Shown here: positions 24,861 to 37,100 of the stretch, in pieces
How the letters are laid out: every line of letters starts with the position of its first letter
Position numbering within the stretch: the first letter of the stretch is position 1
From: Scortum barcoo
Lineage: Eukaryota > Chordata > Actinopteri > Centrarchiformes > Terapontidae
DNA length: 64,000 bases
Assembly (NCBI GenBank): GCA_023238725.1
Contig: CM041544.1
Span: forward strand, 2,449,501-2,513,500
Direction of reading: 5' to 3'
Translations under genes and position numbers: made by a program
The notes under the pieces: model-generated
What the model was told of the DNA's origin: nothing
The model's database searches: none
The model's input: only the letters and a program-made list of their open reading frames with translations

Positions 24861-25010
24861 GTGGCAGTAGCTCAGTCCATGGGGACTTGGCTTGGGAACC
24901 TGTCTCTCCACTGGTTGCATGTGCATGTTTGTGTATTCAGACTTGTGTATGTAAAATGTAGTCTATACCAGAGTGAAAAAAAAAAAAAAATCTTCGGGAT
25001 GAATAAAGTG
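24861..25010 (+). mobile_element. tRNA-derived SINE fragment
   Basis: The head 'gtggcagtagctcagtccat' followed by 'ggggacttggcttgggaacc' matches the tRNA-like 5' part of a very common teleost SINE (A-box-like 'agctcagt'). The B-box region is lost. An A-run and 'ttcgggatgaataaagt' near 24976-25010 look like a SINE/LINE-type tail. The same head occurs inverted at 36888-36946. Confidence 0.6.
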
Positions 25011-25589
25011 TGTAATTTAAACTTGGATCTGGGCCTTATGAGTTTAGTGCTTTGGTTTTGAATACCCTCTTTACACTGTGGACTAACACCAGGACCCCGA
25101 TTACAATACATGTGACAGATGTGTAGTTTCTACTGTAAGCTGGAGTTGTAAAAGGGAATTTGGCTTGTAAGCTATTGGATATGACTACTCTCAGATCCTC
25201 CTATCAGGCCATAATTGTAGAATCGGGGATTCCCAGCTGTTTCTTAGCACACCTAGAAGAATCTGTAGGTGGTCTCACTAATGGGTTTTCTACAGAAAAG
25301 GGAAACATGGAAACCACTTGTACCTAACACATGTGGAAGTCAGATTTACACCATATTTGACCTTTTTACCATTTATTTTATATGCTCACTAAGCAGTCAG
25401 GTTTACTTCATAATTGAATAAACAAAAAAGGACAGAAGTAAAAGAAAAATTATGGAACACTGTTGATATCTGCCAGAATGACACACACAGACATGATTAT
25501 TTTTTTCATTTCCCCATTTAGTGTTGTGGTAACATTTATCTTTGTGTAGGCCATTATATATACTCACGCTTAGAGAGGTAGACACAGTG

Positions 25590-25870
25590 ACACAGTTGTT
25601 TCCAATGGTGACTTTAGCAAACAAAGTATTTGAGGTGTTTAGGACAAAAAAATTCAAAAACAGGAAGTTTTATCTCAGCCTTTTAATCAAATCAATCCTC
25701 GAACACATTGCATTATACAGCAGTGAGGTGTGGGGTACATAAACTCAATAAGATTATACTAAATAGAACAAACATCCCACTGAAAACCCACGAGCAGTGC
25801 TCTGCAAAAGAATAAAAAACAAGCCCTAAATGTGGAGTTATGTTAGAATATGTGACCCACTCTCCTTTTC
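25590..25870 (+). mobile_element. Decayed non-LTR reverse transcriptase C-terminal fragment
   Basis: A reading around 25690-25735 gives 'ALYSSEVWGT', close to the 'LYGSEVWG' motif found downstream of many LINE reverse transcriptases. The following bases read in other frames as 'ILNRTNIPLKTHEQCS'-like text. Several stops and frame changes make this a remnant. The family is not assigned. Confidence 0.4.
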
Positions 25871-26233
25871 CCAGAAATGCCCATGCTGCCAGGAGTTGAA
25901 CCCACAAAGGAGTCTCGTCTGCCTACTTATCCTGGGAAGAGTGTCAATCACAAAGTGGGGGTTGATTTGGGATTTTAATAGTAAAATGTCACCTTAACCC
26001 TGAATTTGTGGCTTCAGAGGGAATGATATTTGCATCTGTCACAGGGCTCTAACTGAAATGTTTTCACTACCAGAATACAGTTTAAACTGCCCCAAAGTAA
26101 ATCCCAGTCATACAATGGCTATTTTTTTTACATGTTGCATGGTTTTAATAAAACACAGTGGAAATTATTAAAAATAAGCATTCACTTTATTTCTTGCATA
26201 TACAGTATATATTCATTTTTGTATTCATATTAC

Positions 26234-26261
<28 letters not shown>
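26234..26261. repeat. (GT)n microsatellite
   Basis: Fourteen GT units in a run, within the rin2 first intron. Confidence 0.95.
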
Positions 26262-26264
<3 letters not shown>

Positions 26265-27237
26265 AGAACTGGCGCCAACTGCCGTTCTTATGTAACCTTT
26301 AAGTAATTCACACTTTCAACAAACTTCACATGCTGTCCTGTTTACTAGGCCTAGACTTTGAATCACACACAACCTAGCAGTCACAATCATGAAAACACGT
26401 GTCTTGCTCCATCCAAAACAACACCAAAAGCCCAGTCCACTGTTTTGTTCTAACGGGTTGCCCAACAGAGTTCCACTGAAGAAACAAAGTGGGATGGGGA
26501 GTGAGAGAGACAGCAAGGTTACACACCATCTGTCACTCTGGCTTCCTTTGCAGGAAATAAACCTGTTTCTGTCATCAACAGTAACAAGATTTATGCTTTC
26601 ACAACAATCTTCGGTCCAAGCACTGTTGAAGTGGCTGTAGACAGGAATTTGTTGTCAGTAAACTGATACTGATGATGTTTTCTTCTTACATGTGTCTTTC
26701 TTAGAAGGTAGGTCTGGGTTGTGTTTTCATGCCTTTATACAGCTGGCTCATAACAGCTGCTGAAATAAAATCCACCATCTGGATCAGGCATGCCTGTGTG
26801 CATGCATACATGTGTTCTGCCTCTGTTAGTGCAAAATCAGTCACAGCTATTTCTTTAGTGAGATGGCTGTCAGCTCCATCTAAAACCTAAAGAAGACATG
26901 ATTATTGTTTCTGTGAGTAAGCTGGTTATTTTAGGAGTATTTTTAAAAGGTGATGATTTGGAAAAAAGGGAAAAAAGGGGTATAGTCCTCTTTTATTGTT
27001 GTTATTGTGTTGTAGAGGATGTAGAAGTGTACCATTCAAGTGGCCAGGCAGCGCGAGTCCAATGTTTGGTGTGGTTACAGGTGAAACACAGCACACTTTT
27101 GATGACACCTAACAGTCACGATAAACCATTATAGGTGATATGTTGAACACATTTCATTTCAAAGTTTATAAAAATCAATTCACCAAAATCATTCAAATCA
27201 CCATAACAGTCTTAAGTAAGCAAACCTAATTAATTCA

Positions 27238-27839
27238 CTCATAGACAATCCAAGTCATCCATTGCACAGCACCATCTCCAGGCAGAGGAGCAGCTTCAAG
27301 TGACAGACTGTTGTCACTGTCCTGCTCCACAATTGGACAGACTGAGGAGATCGTTCCTCCCCATGCCATACGGCTCTACAACACCACTCAGGGGGAGCGA
27401 TAACTCAAAACAAGCTCCGGACTCACCACACACTCACACCACGCACCTTGGACACACGCACTTTATCACACACACACACACACATCTATATATGGACTCA
27501 AGTGTGTACAAACTGACTGTTGCACAACTGTATGTCACACACTGCCATTTTGCACAGCTGCACCTTTGTAGAAGAACTACTAGATACTTACTTTATATTT
27601 TTAATTTTCTACGGTTATTGTTCTTTCACATTGTACTTTTACCTTCTATTTTATTTTATTTTATTATAGTTTCTTTTTGCATCTTTACTGTACTTACTTG
27701 CATGCCCTTAAGTTTCCACCTTTCATGCTGCTGGAAATGTGAATTTCTCTTGGAGATCAATAAAGTATCTATCTATCTATCTATCTCGATCGATCTATCT
27801 ATCTATCTATCTATCTATCATCGATCTATCTATCGATCG
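27238..27839 (+). mobile_element. LINE 3' end with (ATCT)n tail
   Basis: It reads 'DRLRRSFLPMPYGSTT', resembling residues at the end of fish LINE ORF2 proteins, then a 3' UTR with 'ttggagatcaataaagtatc' and a long ATCT tail (about 27764-27839). The sequence 'aattca' flanks both sides (27232-27237 and 27840-27845), a likely 6-bp target duplication. It is a 5'-truncated insertion of CR1/L2/Rex1 type; the subfamily is not certain. Confidence 0.7.
27764..27839. repeat. (ATCT)n tetranucleotide repeat
   Basis: Tandem ATCT units with 'atcgatcg' interruptions, forming the tail of the LINE insertion. Confidence 0.9.
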
Positions 27840-28091
27840 AATTCAGCAGCAGACATACCATAGCAATTGACTCGGCAGAACAGTTCAGGAACTAGTGTTT
27901 TGACTGTTTTTTGTCTTTTTCCTCTTGTCACACAGCCACCATTTATTCCATAAGAACTGTTTGGAGGATGGCAGAGATGCAGAATTCAAATGACTTTAGT
28001 CATCATGAAGCTCTTTGAGTAGGCCAAACTGAGCTGCCTTTTTTGTCTCTGTATGCACCTTACTCTAATTTCTGGTCTCCTTTACTGACAG

Positions 28092-28183
28092 TTCATCAGA
28101 CAGAGACAGATAAAGAAGGCTCTACAGACATGTCCAACACCACTCAAACCTGCAAGCAGGACCGTAAAGGCAGCTTCTTCAAG
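28092..28183 (+). CDS. rin2: rin2 first coding exon
   Basis: The acceptor is 'actgacag' and the donor 'aag|gtacgt'. The ATG at 28130 gives 18 codons ending 'DRKGSFFK', matching the N-terminal 'RGSFFK' of vertebrate RIN2. The frame is open upstream of the ATG inside the exon, so a longer N-terminus from an upstream exon is possible. Confidence 0.85.
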
Positions 28184-31100
28184 GTACGTGCCACTCCAGT
28201 AATTATATCTGTGTGGGGAAAAATCTTTTTCACACTCAAAGCTGTGAAGACAGCAGATTCTAGCCATTCTGCTTTACAGAAAGATCCTGGACGATGAGAT
28301 GTTGGTGGGGAGCAGCAATCCTTCAAGTTACAGGCTAAAGCCAAGATTAAAGAGGAGCCAGAGAGAGGTGGAGCCAGTCAGAGTATAGCTCTAGGGTTTG
28401 TTTTAGTGAGGCTTTTCATCTCTGTTTGGTCTGGTGAAACAGGATTGCTTAACAGAGTTGTTTTTAAGGAACATCATATACATCATAAGTGAGTATCTGA
28501 TTCATCAGATCAAATGAGAAATGGGGCTCTCATCAAACATTCCAACTTAACACAATTTAATAATTTCTTAATATAATGTAATAGAAAATTTCACATGGCA
28601 AGTTCAAGATAAGTGGAAACACTGACTGATTATAACAACTGTGACAGTTTAGGGGATGATCACAGATTGCTGACACTACCACTGATTTTATGGTATAATA
28701 TAATATAATATAATATAATATAATATAATATAATATAATAAAATATAATCCATGATAAAATAGGTCTTAATCTTAATGTGATTTGTCCTATCAAGATATG
28801 AAATAATTTACGATAGTGTGATATTTTCATTTCATGGACATGTACAGTAGGTTCTTCTACTTAATGAGCTACTGAATATCCTATAGAGCGAAGGTAGATG
28901 TTTGATAAGCTAACACCTGATGTAAACGTTTCAGCGTGCATATCTAATCGCTTTCATGAATATACAGTAGGGCAAAAAAGTATTTAGTCAGCCACCAATT
29001 GTGCAAGTTCTCCCACTTAAAAAGATGAGAGAGGTCTGTAATTTTCATCATAGGTACACTTCAACTATGAGAGACAGAATGGGGGGAAAGAATCCAGGAA
29101 ATCACATTGTAGGATTTTTAATGAATTAATTGGTAAATTCCTCAGTAAAATAAGTATTTGGTCACCTACAAACAAGCAAGATTTCTGGCTCTCACAGACC
29201 TGTAACTTCTTCTTTAAGAGGCTCCTCTGTCCTCCACTCGTTACCTGTATTAATGGCACCTGTTTGAACTCGTTATCAGTATAAAAGACACCTGTCCACA
29301 ACCTCAAACAGTCAGACTCCAAACTCCACTATGGCCAAGACCAAAGAGCTGTCAAAGGACACCAGAAACAAAATTGTAGACCTGCACCAGGCTGGGAAGA
29401 CTGAATCTGCAATAGGTAAGCAGCTTGGTGTGAAGAAATCAACTGTGGGAGCAATTATTAGAAAATGGAAGACATACAAGACCACTGATAATCTCCCTCG
29501 ATCTGGGGCTCCACGCAAGATCTCACCCCGTGGGGTCAAAAGCGATCACGAGAACGGTGAGCAAAAATCCCAGAACCACACGGGGGGACCTAGTGAATGA
29601 CCTGCAGAGAGCTGGGACCAAAGTAACAAAGGCTACCATCAGTAACACACTACACCGCCAGGGACTCAAATCCTGCAGTGCCAGCCAGACGTGTCCCCCT
29701 GCTTAAGCCAGTACATGTCCAGGCCCGTCTGAAGTTTGCTAGAGAGCATTTGGATGATCCAGAAGAGGATTGGGAGAATGTCATATGGTAAGATGAAACC
29801 AAAACAGAACTTTTTGGTAAAAACTCAACTTTGTCGTGTTTGGAGGAGAAAGAATGCTGAGTTGCATCCAAAGAACACCATATGTACTGTGAAGCATGGT
29901 GGTGGAAACATCATGCTTTGGGGCTGTTTTTCTGCAAAGGGACCAGGAACGACTGATCCGTGTAAAGGAAAGAATGAATGGGCCCATGTATCATGAGATT
30001 TTAAGTGAAAACTTCATTCCACCAGCAAGGGCATTGAAGATGAAACATGGCTGGGTCTTTCAGCATACGACAATGATCCCAAACACACCACCCGGGCAAC
30101 GAAGGAGTGGCTTCGTAAGAAGCATTTCAAGGTCCTGGAGTGGCCTAGCCAGTCTCCAGATCTCAACCCCATAGAAAATCTTTGGAGGGAGTTGAAAGTC
30201 TCCGTGTTGCCCAGTGACAGCCCCAAAACATCACTGTTCTAGAGGAGATCTGCATGGAGGAATGGGCCAAAATACCAGCAACAGTGTGTGAAAACCTTGT
30301 GAAGACTTACAGAAAACGTTTGACCTCTGTCATTGCCAACAAAGGGTATATAACAAAGTATTGAGATGAACTTTTGTTATTGACCAAATACTTATTTTCC
30401 ACCATAATTTGCAAATAAATTCTTTAAAAATCAGACAATGTGATTTTCTGGATTTTTTTTTCTCATTCTGTCTCTCATAGTTGAAGTGTACCTATGATGA
30501 AAATTGGAGACCTCATCTTTTAAGTGGGAGAACTTGCACAATTGGTGGCTGACTAAATACTTTTTTGCCCCACTGTACCTGTAAGGATATATTGTACCTT
30601 TCTACAACAAAATAGGGAGTCATGAACATTGATGGAACACTGCACTTTTGCACCTATTTATAGAATCCTATATCTATACTACAAAGTAATGTGCTAGAAT
30701 GCTGTCACCTATCATATATATTGTTGTGGTTTTAACACCGCTTATCGCTATGGAGACAGTTTACCAGTCTCTTACTTAATGTTTCTTCTGCCCTCTTTGG
30801 CCTCTGGCTAGTCCTTATGTCAGGCACAAATACTTTCCTCAGGACTCCATATGGATGCTTTTGTTAGTTTAAGGTGGTTATAATGCATTTAGCCGGCACT
30901 TGATGCAGTGGAATTTTCAGTAGTTCCACTGTGTGCCATTTTGTGTCAGTGGCAGTCTCCTTGCTAAATATGGCAACAGGTTTTATGTTTTCAGTTTCAC
31001 TTACAATGAATTTTAGGAACAGTTCTTGCACTACTATGCTATAGTGTCTGCTTAAGTAAATGCTTTTGTTCCCATAACACTTGAATGCAATTGTTAAACT

Positions 31101-34100
31101 AATAAAAACATCATTACCAACTATGGGATACAGGTATTAATCTCAGACACTTATGTGGGTTTTTTTGGTATTTCGTACATTTAATAGCAGATCATTAATA
31201 GTGCTTGGTGTCAGGAACTTAATTCAGAATGTGATCTTGTCACTCAAAGGTTGTGAACCTCAAATGTGCCATTGTCAGATCAAAGAGTCAGAATTTGTGA
31301 TTTCCATTTAAACAGCTCAGCTAATTGTTTCCTCACTCTGCTCAAGCAGCTGATGTGATCTTTCTCAACAGAGACATTGCCCAATCAGACAGATAATTGG
31401 GAAATGAAACAAATGACGCCAGTGTCACACTGAAAAAAACAAACATAAAAAAACAGGGTCAATCTAAATTCCAGGGAAAACATTGTTTGCAGTACTCCTG
31501 TAAAAGAAATCTATTAGCGCTTGATATTGAAATGAAGAAGGGCACCTTAACATTTGTAGTCTTTCTTGTAAAAGTTACATTTCCTAAGATCTAGGTTCTG
31601 TATGATTTTATACCCACTGTAACAGCAAATGCAGTTTTAATACTAATTGGGCAGCTACTTTTTTTTAATCAGAAATACAACAGAAGAATAGCTAGGGTAT
31701 CAGTTTACCAAAGCCAAAGACGTCAGTCAAAAATAATCACATCATCAATCTCATGTCATGCTGCTGAAGTACTTAAATTAATAGTGCTTCACCGCTGAGC
31801 ATAGGAAAAATCAGCCCATAGGTTATAATGCTATGAAGGCACAATACCAGGCTGAAGACAGCCCAGTGTGTGTGTACCATATTTGTGTATGAGAGAACAT
31901 CAGTATTTTCTTTATGAGTTTAAATATATACTTTATGAATCAAAATAGCTCTTTTCACCCCTAAATAATAATGTTTGAATATAGTAAATCTCTTCATTAT
32001 TTTTCACTTGCAGTTACACACTGCCGATTAAAGTTAAAGTGGCTGGTAAAAAATTGAGTGGCTGGTGGAAAAGAAAAGTTCATTTCTAACCCTGCATTGA
32101 ACCCTTAAACTTTAGCCTCAACTTCTACTCTTAGCTAAATTCTGTCTCATTTAGCATTGGCCCTTACACTGCTCATTGCTGTGGCGGATTACACCACTAA
32201 CAATGAAAACAAATACAGATTTTTAAAAGGTAATTGTGGTATATAAATATGGTGGGTGGTTATTGACTTTGTGTGTGTGTCTGTTGTTAGTACACTTACG
32301 AAAGCTCATCTTTGTGTGTGTGACCCTGCATATTGTCTTCATAAGTGCACTAAGAACCTGTTTGACTTAGAGGTCAAGTTACTGTCAGCCTTGTTATTTT
32401 GTGAGTAATTTTTTAAAAAGGAAATGCACTAATTTAGCATGGCTTTGTTAAAGAACTAACACAAGGGTGAAGAAGAGGCCAACAGCAGATTTCATAGTGT
32501 GCAGCACATGTGTGGTTTGAAATGGAGACCTCTGCTGGAAAGCGGTGCATTAATCAGTTTGAGTGACCATGAAAGGCTGATATATTTGGATATTTGACAT
32601 TTTGGCAATGGATTCAAATCTTAAGCAATTCCCATACTACAGCAAGTCAGATATCTGTCTTTTATTATTATTATTTTAAACTTTGTTTCACTAGAAAAAA
32701 CTTGCTGAGATAAAAACTCTCTTCGTTCCAAGGCAGGCAGCAATAACTGAGTTACATAAAACAAAACATATAACACAAATATGTTACAAAATAAGAATAG
32801 ATAAAACCACACTTTTGATGACACTGAACAGCCATGATAAACCATTATAGGTTAAAGCTTATAAACAGTTAAATAAATTTAAATTTTTTTAAATAAATTT
32901 TTTTCAATCTCAATTAAGCAAACCTAATTAATTCAGCAGCAGACTTACCATAGCAATTGGCTTGGCAGAACAGGTCAGGAACTAGTGTTTTGACTGTTGA
33001 AGGTATAAGTTTTTTGTCTTTTTTTTACCTTTTGTCACGTAACCACCATTAATTCAGACAGAGAGGAGCACCTGTATATAATATACAATAAATAAAGTAA
33101 AATCTTAAGCAGTAGTTTGACATTTTTAATATCTTTATACACTTTCTTGCTGAGCGTTAGATGAAAAGTCTTTGGTGACAGCAGGTTGAAGGAAGTCTGT
33201 CTTCCTAGCCAAGTAATATTCTGGCACATAACCCCCCACCTCATTCGCGAGTAAAAACAATTTTTGTTGTTTTTTAAATTTGGATTTTTTTTCCCATGCT
33301 TGCTTTCTGTAGGCATTACATAAACAAAATGGAACATGTTTGTTAGTGAGCCAGTAGAGGAGCTGATATTGTTACCTGTGAACAAAGTTAGGTTACCCCA
33401 GAAGACTTGTGTAAAAAAATTGCAGCTAATAACCTAACAAACACGTTGTTTATCAGTTGCAAGATAAGATCAATTTTTGAACACTAAATAAAGAAAGCTT
33501 ACCTCCATATGATTGGTCAAGGCCTGTGATTTCCGTTGGCTGTTAATGTCTCCTCACACATGACGTTATACACATGAAGGTACATTCACAGACGGGCTTT
33601 ATTAATAGTTTCCTTCCATTGTTCTTAGTCTATGGGAAGTGGTTAGTGAGGGTAGATTTTTTCACGCCCACACACACAGACACACACGCAACTTAAATTT
33701 TGCATTAATGAGAGCCTGTTCAAACTTCAAGAACATGTTATTGGAGACTAAAAACACCTACGAAGACACATGATTTCTTTTCTGTTTGAAATGAATGTGA
33801 CCTCATATTTTTCCTTAAAATTAAAGTGTTGTTCAATGTGTCTTTCTTAGCTGATTGACTCATTCGCCTGGGAAATCGGCACATTGAAGAAGGAAATGGG
33901 GAAAAAGACTGAGTCTGCAGAAGGAGACAGCAAGACCGATTCTTTTTTTGGGTGAGCCCATGGGTGTTTGCATCAAACAGTGGCCCGGTTTTGACTTTTG
34001 TGTTTGACTTGAGTGTATACATGTGTGTGTTGGTGTGTGTGTACATATATATACTTTTATATGATCCAGCCAATATTGCCATTTGATTTAATGTAGTGCT

Positions 34101-37100
34101 TTGAAATGTAGAGTGAAGTGTGATGACAAGATACTGACACAGAGCTGTCACCATGCTATGTCAGGAATCAGTAGATAGCGTGACAAACCTCTCCGGGAAC
34201 TGTTACATAGTGTGTATGTGTTTGTGTGAACTTTTTCCTGTTTTTCCAGTTTGAACCTGAATGACAGAACTACATCTCAGACTAACCTCTGTTGCTAGTG
34301 CGTTTTTGGTTATTAATTCATCTTTTAAAACATTTCTGCAAAATTCAGTAGAAAGTGCTGACTTAGTGTTGAGTAAGTCTGAATAAGACGGGTCAGCTGT
34401 ATGAAACACATCAATTACATGCATTTAATTTGTTTTGGAATTAATGATAATGGAGCTGACTGATAAACTGACCTGAACAGGCTGACTGATTTTTGATACC
34501 AGTGTTTTTTCATCTAACCGTCAGCATTTGAAATTTTATTATATCAGAGCCGCTTACACATTTTTAAATGTGTGCAAGCTTGTGAAGTGGGTGTTTATTT
34601 TGTGTGTGGTAAGTTCTTGCTGGAAGGGTGGGGGAAATTGTGATTATTATTAGTAGATTATTAGTGCAGTAGTAATAAAAACTACAATAAAGAGTTTAAG
34701 TAAGTACAATCTAAGCAGGTACATTTACAGTACATTTCATGCTGCTGTATACCTCTGGTTGTTTTACATACAAAACAAATACATTGGTTTAGGCCTGTTT
34801 ACCCAACAGTATGTAAAAACGTTACAAATTAGCTCCACCACAATCTACTCCACCACTAAAATGGTACTAAATGCATTATTAACAATCATCTAATGATGTC
34901 ATTTACAAAATAGAAGTTTAGCCAGTAGTACCCTTTACTTAGGTGATATTTTCAATATAGAACTTTTACTTAAATATTTTTAGAGTGTGATATTGCTACT
35001 TTTATTTAAGTAACATCATACATCTGCTGCTGCTAAATAATTCCCTTAAACGAAAGTGTAAAAGGAAGGTTCGGGTATTTGATTGCGGGAGTGATATGTT
35101 GTTCTGTTTACGAACCTCAAGGGGTGGTGTGGGTGTGTGATCAAACGCAGACTCTGTCTGATTTCCAAATTTACAGGGAACTTGGCTTCTGTTTTTCTTT
35201 CAGAATCTCCCTTGCCCTCCTGTTTCTGGGAAGTCATACAGCCGCAGTAATTTGTCCTTCAAGTTGAAACACTTTTAACTTATGTAGACATGTCTTTGCC
35301 TTGATTTGCGTCACCCATCCACAACTGCGTGCTTTTGTCCTTCCATTGGCCTCTAAAATTTACCTCACATTCTGGTTGAACACTGCTTTAAACATCATGT
35401 AAACAAGACGCACTGTCTCCTAATTTGGGATAAGGAATTAAGAGAAATTTGGTTGATGAAGTTGAAGAATCTTGAAGAATTTCTTGAGAAATAAAAACAA
35501 TGGGGGAAAAAAGTGACCTAAAAGAGCAAGCAAATGTTAAGTGACCGATGTGCGTAGTCTGCACCCTGGGGGTGGCAACACAGGGGGGAGCTCTGGCAAA
35601 ACAAAACCCGCTCAACTGGGAAAAGTTGAACTTCTGGTGCAATGCAATATCTTCCAGCAACGTGCTGCACTGGCCAATCAAATTAACTCAAATGTACATT
35701 CATGGTAAATTACTTTGTAACATAAAATGACATATTTCTCCTGTATACCATAAGATCATCACAAAATTCTATCTGTTAGTATTCTGTCCTGGATTGTATT
35801 TCATCATCTCACTGGCTTCTTAAAGAACAAGCTTCCAGCAACACAGGCCCCTGTGCTGGTAGCTATAATAACCCATCGAGTTATAGTACAGAGCCACAAC
35901 TCAGTTGAATTTCATGTCAGCCTGATGAGGGTCACTTACTTAGAGACTTCTCTGTAGATTTCAAGATTTCAAGATTTCAAGAATTTATTGTCATTACACA
36001 ACAATTTACATCAGCAATCATTGGTAATGAAATTCTTAAATCCCAGGCTCCCCCTAAGCAATGCTAAAAAGAATATTAAAAACAATAGAGGCTGTAAACA
36101 AGAAAAAAAAAGAATTTAAAAAATAAAAATATAAAATTAAATTTAAGATAAATAATAACTAGAGTAATAATAAAAATAAAGACCTTAAAATATAAGTTAT
36201 ACAAATAAAATATAAACTGTAATTGTAAACTAAGTATTGTAAGTAACATATATACATATATATATATATATATATATGTACAATAGAAAAATATATACAA
36301 CAAGAATTTATAGTTGATGTTCCTCTCATCATCATTACTGACTTTACTCTAATCACTGTCTATAAGTCAGTGTGCTGTCTCTTTATTTACTCAGTAATTC
36401 ACTATGTGTCCTTCTGTGGCTGCCAAGACTTTATACTCTATCTATTTTGGTGGAAATAGCTATGCTGTGTGGCATGTACAGTCCACCAAGTATGCTGTCC
36501 CTCTACATAGAAATTGCTTTCATCCTGCCAAAAAATAGAGAAGCAGTTAGGGTTTTGGTACCTTGCTCAAGGGCACCTATTGCCCAGGAGGTGAACTGGC
36601 ATCTACCATTCCACACTCCAATACAATATTTTATATTATCTATATATCTATTATTACTATTGTACTATTATATATTTTTATATTTTTGTTTCTTTAATCT
36701 ATTTTTCTGTTTGAGTGTTTGAGTCTATTCTTGTTAATATTTTTGAGCATTGTTTGTAGGGAGCATGAGATTTAAGAATTTCATTGACAAGGATGATTGA
36801 CAAGGATGATGTAAATTGTTGTGCAATGACAATAAATTCTTGAAATCTTGAAATCTCCATACTGAGTGGTCCGAGTTAGATTTGATCTGGCGACCCTTCC
36901 AGTTGCCAAGCCAAGTCCCCATGGACTGTGCCCCTACCACCCCTAAACTCACGATGGATGGAAATATTGCAGTCACGCTGGTAGTCTTCTGTGAATGTTT
37001 GCATTACAACATTCATTGGTGATATGAAACATACTGTCCCTGTGTACTGGGTTATATTTGTTTTATTTTGTTTTCAGGCTGGGTGAAGAGGTTGGAGGTC

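Larger units (their letters stand above)
27092..27949 (+). repeat. Copy A of a dispersed segment, split by a LINE end
   Basis: Parts 27092-27237 and 27840-27949 align with 32807-33055. Shared stretches include 'cacttttgatgacac', 'gataaaccattatagg', 'gcaaacctaattaattca' and 'ggaactagtgttttgactg'. The middle of copy A is occupied by a LINE 3' end. The nature of the segment (old transposon or duplication) is unknown. Confidence 0.7.
17618..28091 (+). other. rin2: Large probable intron of rin2
   Basis: About 10.5 kb with no supported exon. It contains a truncated MITE (23962-24240), a SINE-like piece (24861-25010), a decayed RT-like fragment (25590-25870), a GT repeat (26234-26261) and a duplicated segment interrupted by a LINE end (27092-27949). 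Elsewhere (18-23.9 kb) I see only low-complexity AT-rich sequence and no gene. Confidence 0.45.
28184..33850 (+). other. rin2: rin2 intron after coding exon 1
   Basis: Contains an ATAAT repeat (28694-28750), a Tc1 element (28965-30575) and copy B of the dispersed segment (32807-33055). Other parts show no coding signal. Confidence 0.8.
33952..37077 (+). other. rin2: rin2 intron 2 with SINE and LINE pieces
   Basis: Holds an L2 3' end on the minus strand (35959-36360), and a SINE on the minus strand (about 36545-36946) interrupted by another L2 3' end (36621-36854). The 35540-35690 part has GC-richer text that may be a further repeat. Nothing coding is seen. Confidence 0.75.

Noticed and set aside
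24861..24935. A tRNA gene
   Set aside because: The A-box-like head resembles a tRNA, but the B box and acceptor pairing are missing; it is a SINE fragment.
27764..27839. CRISPR-like or other array of short repeats
   Set aside because: A simple tetranucleotide microsatellite without spacers.
27300..27863. 187-codon open frame
   Set aside because: It is LINE 3' end, its UTR and the ATCT tail read as codons; composition and the tandem tail explain it.
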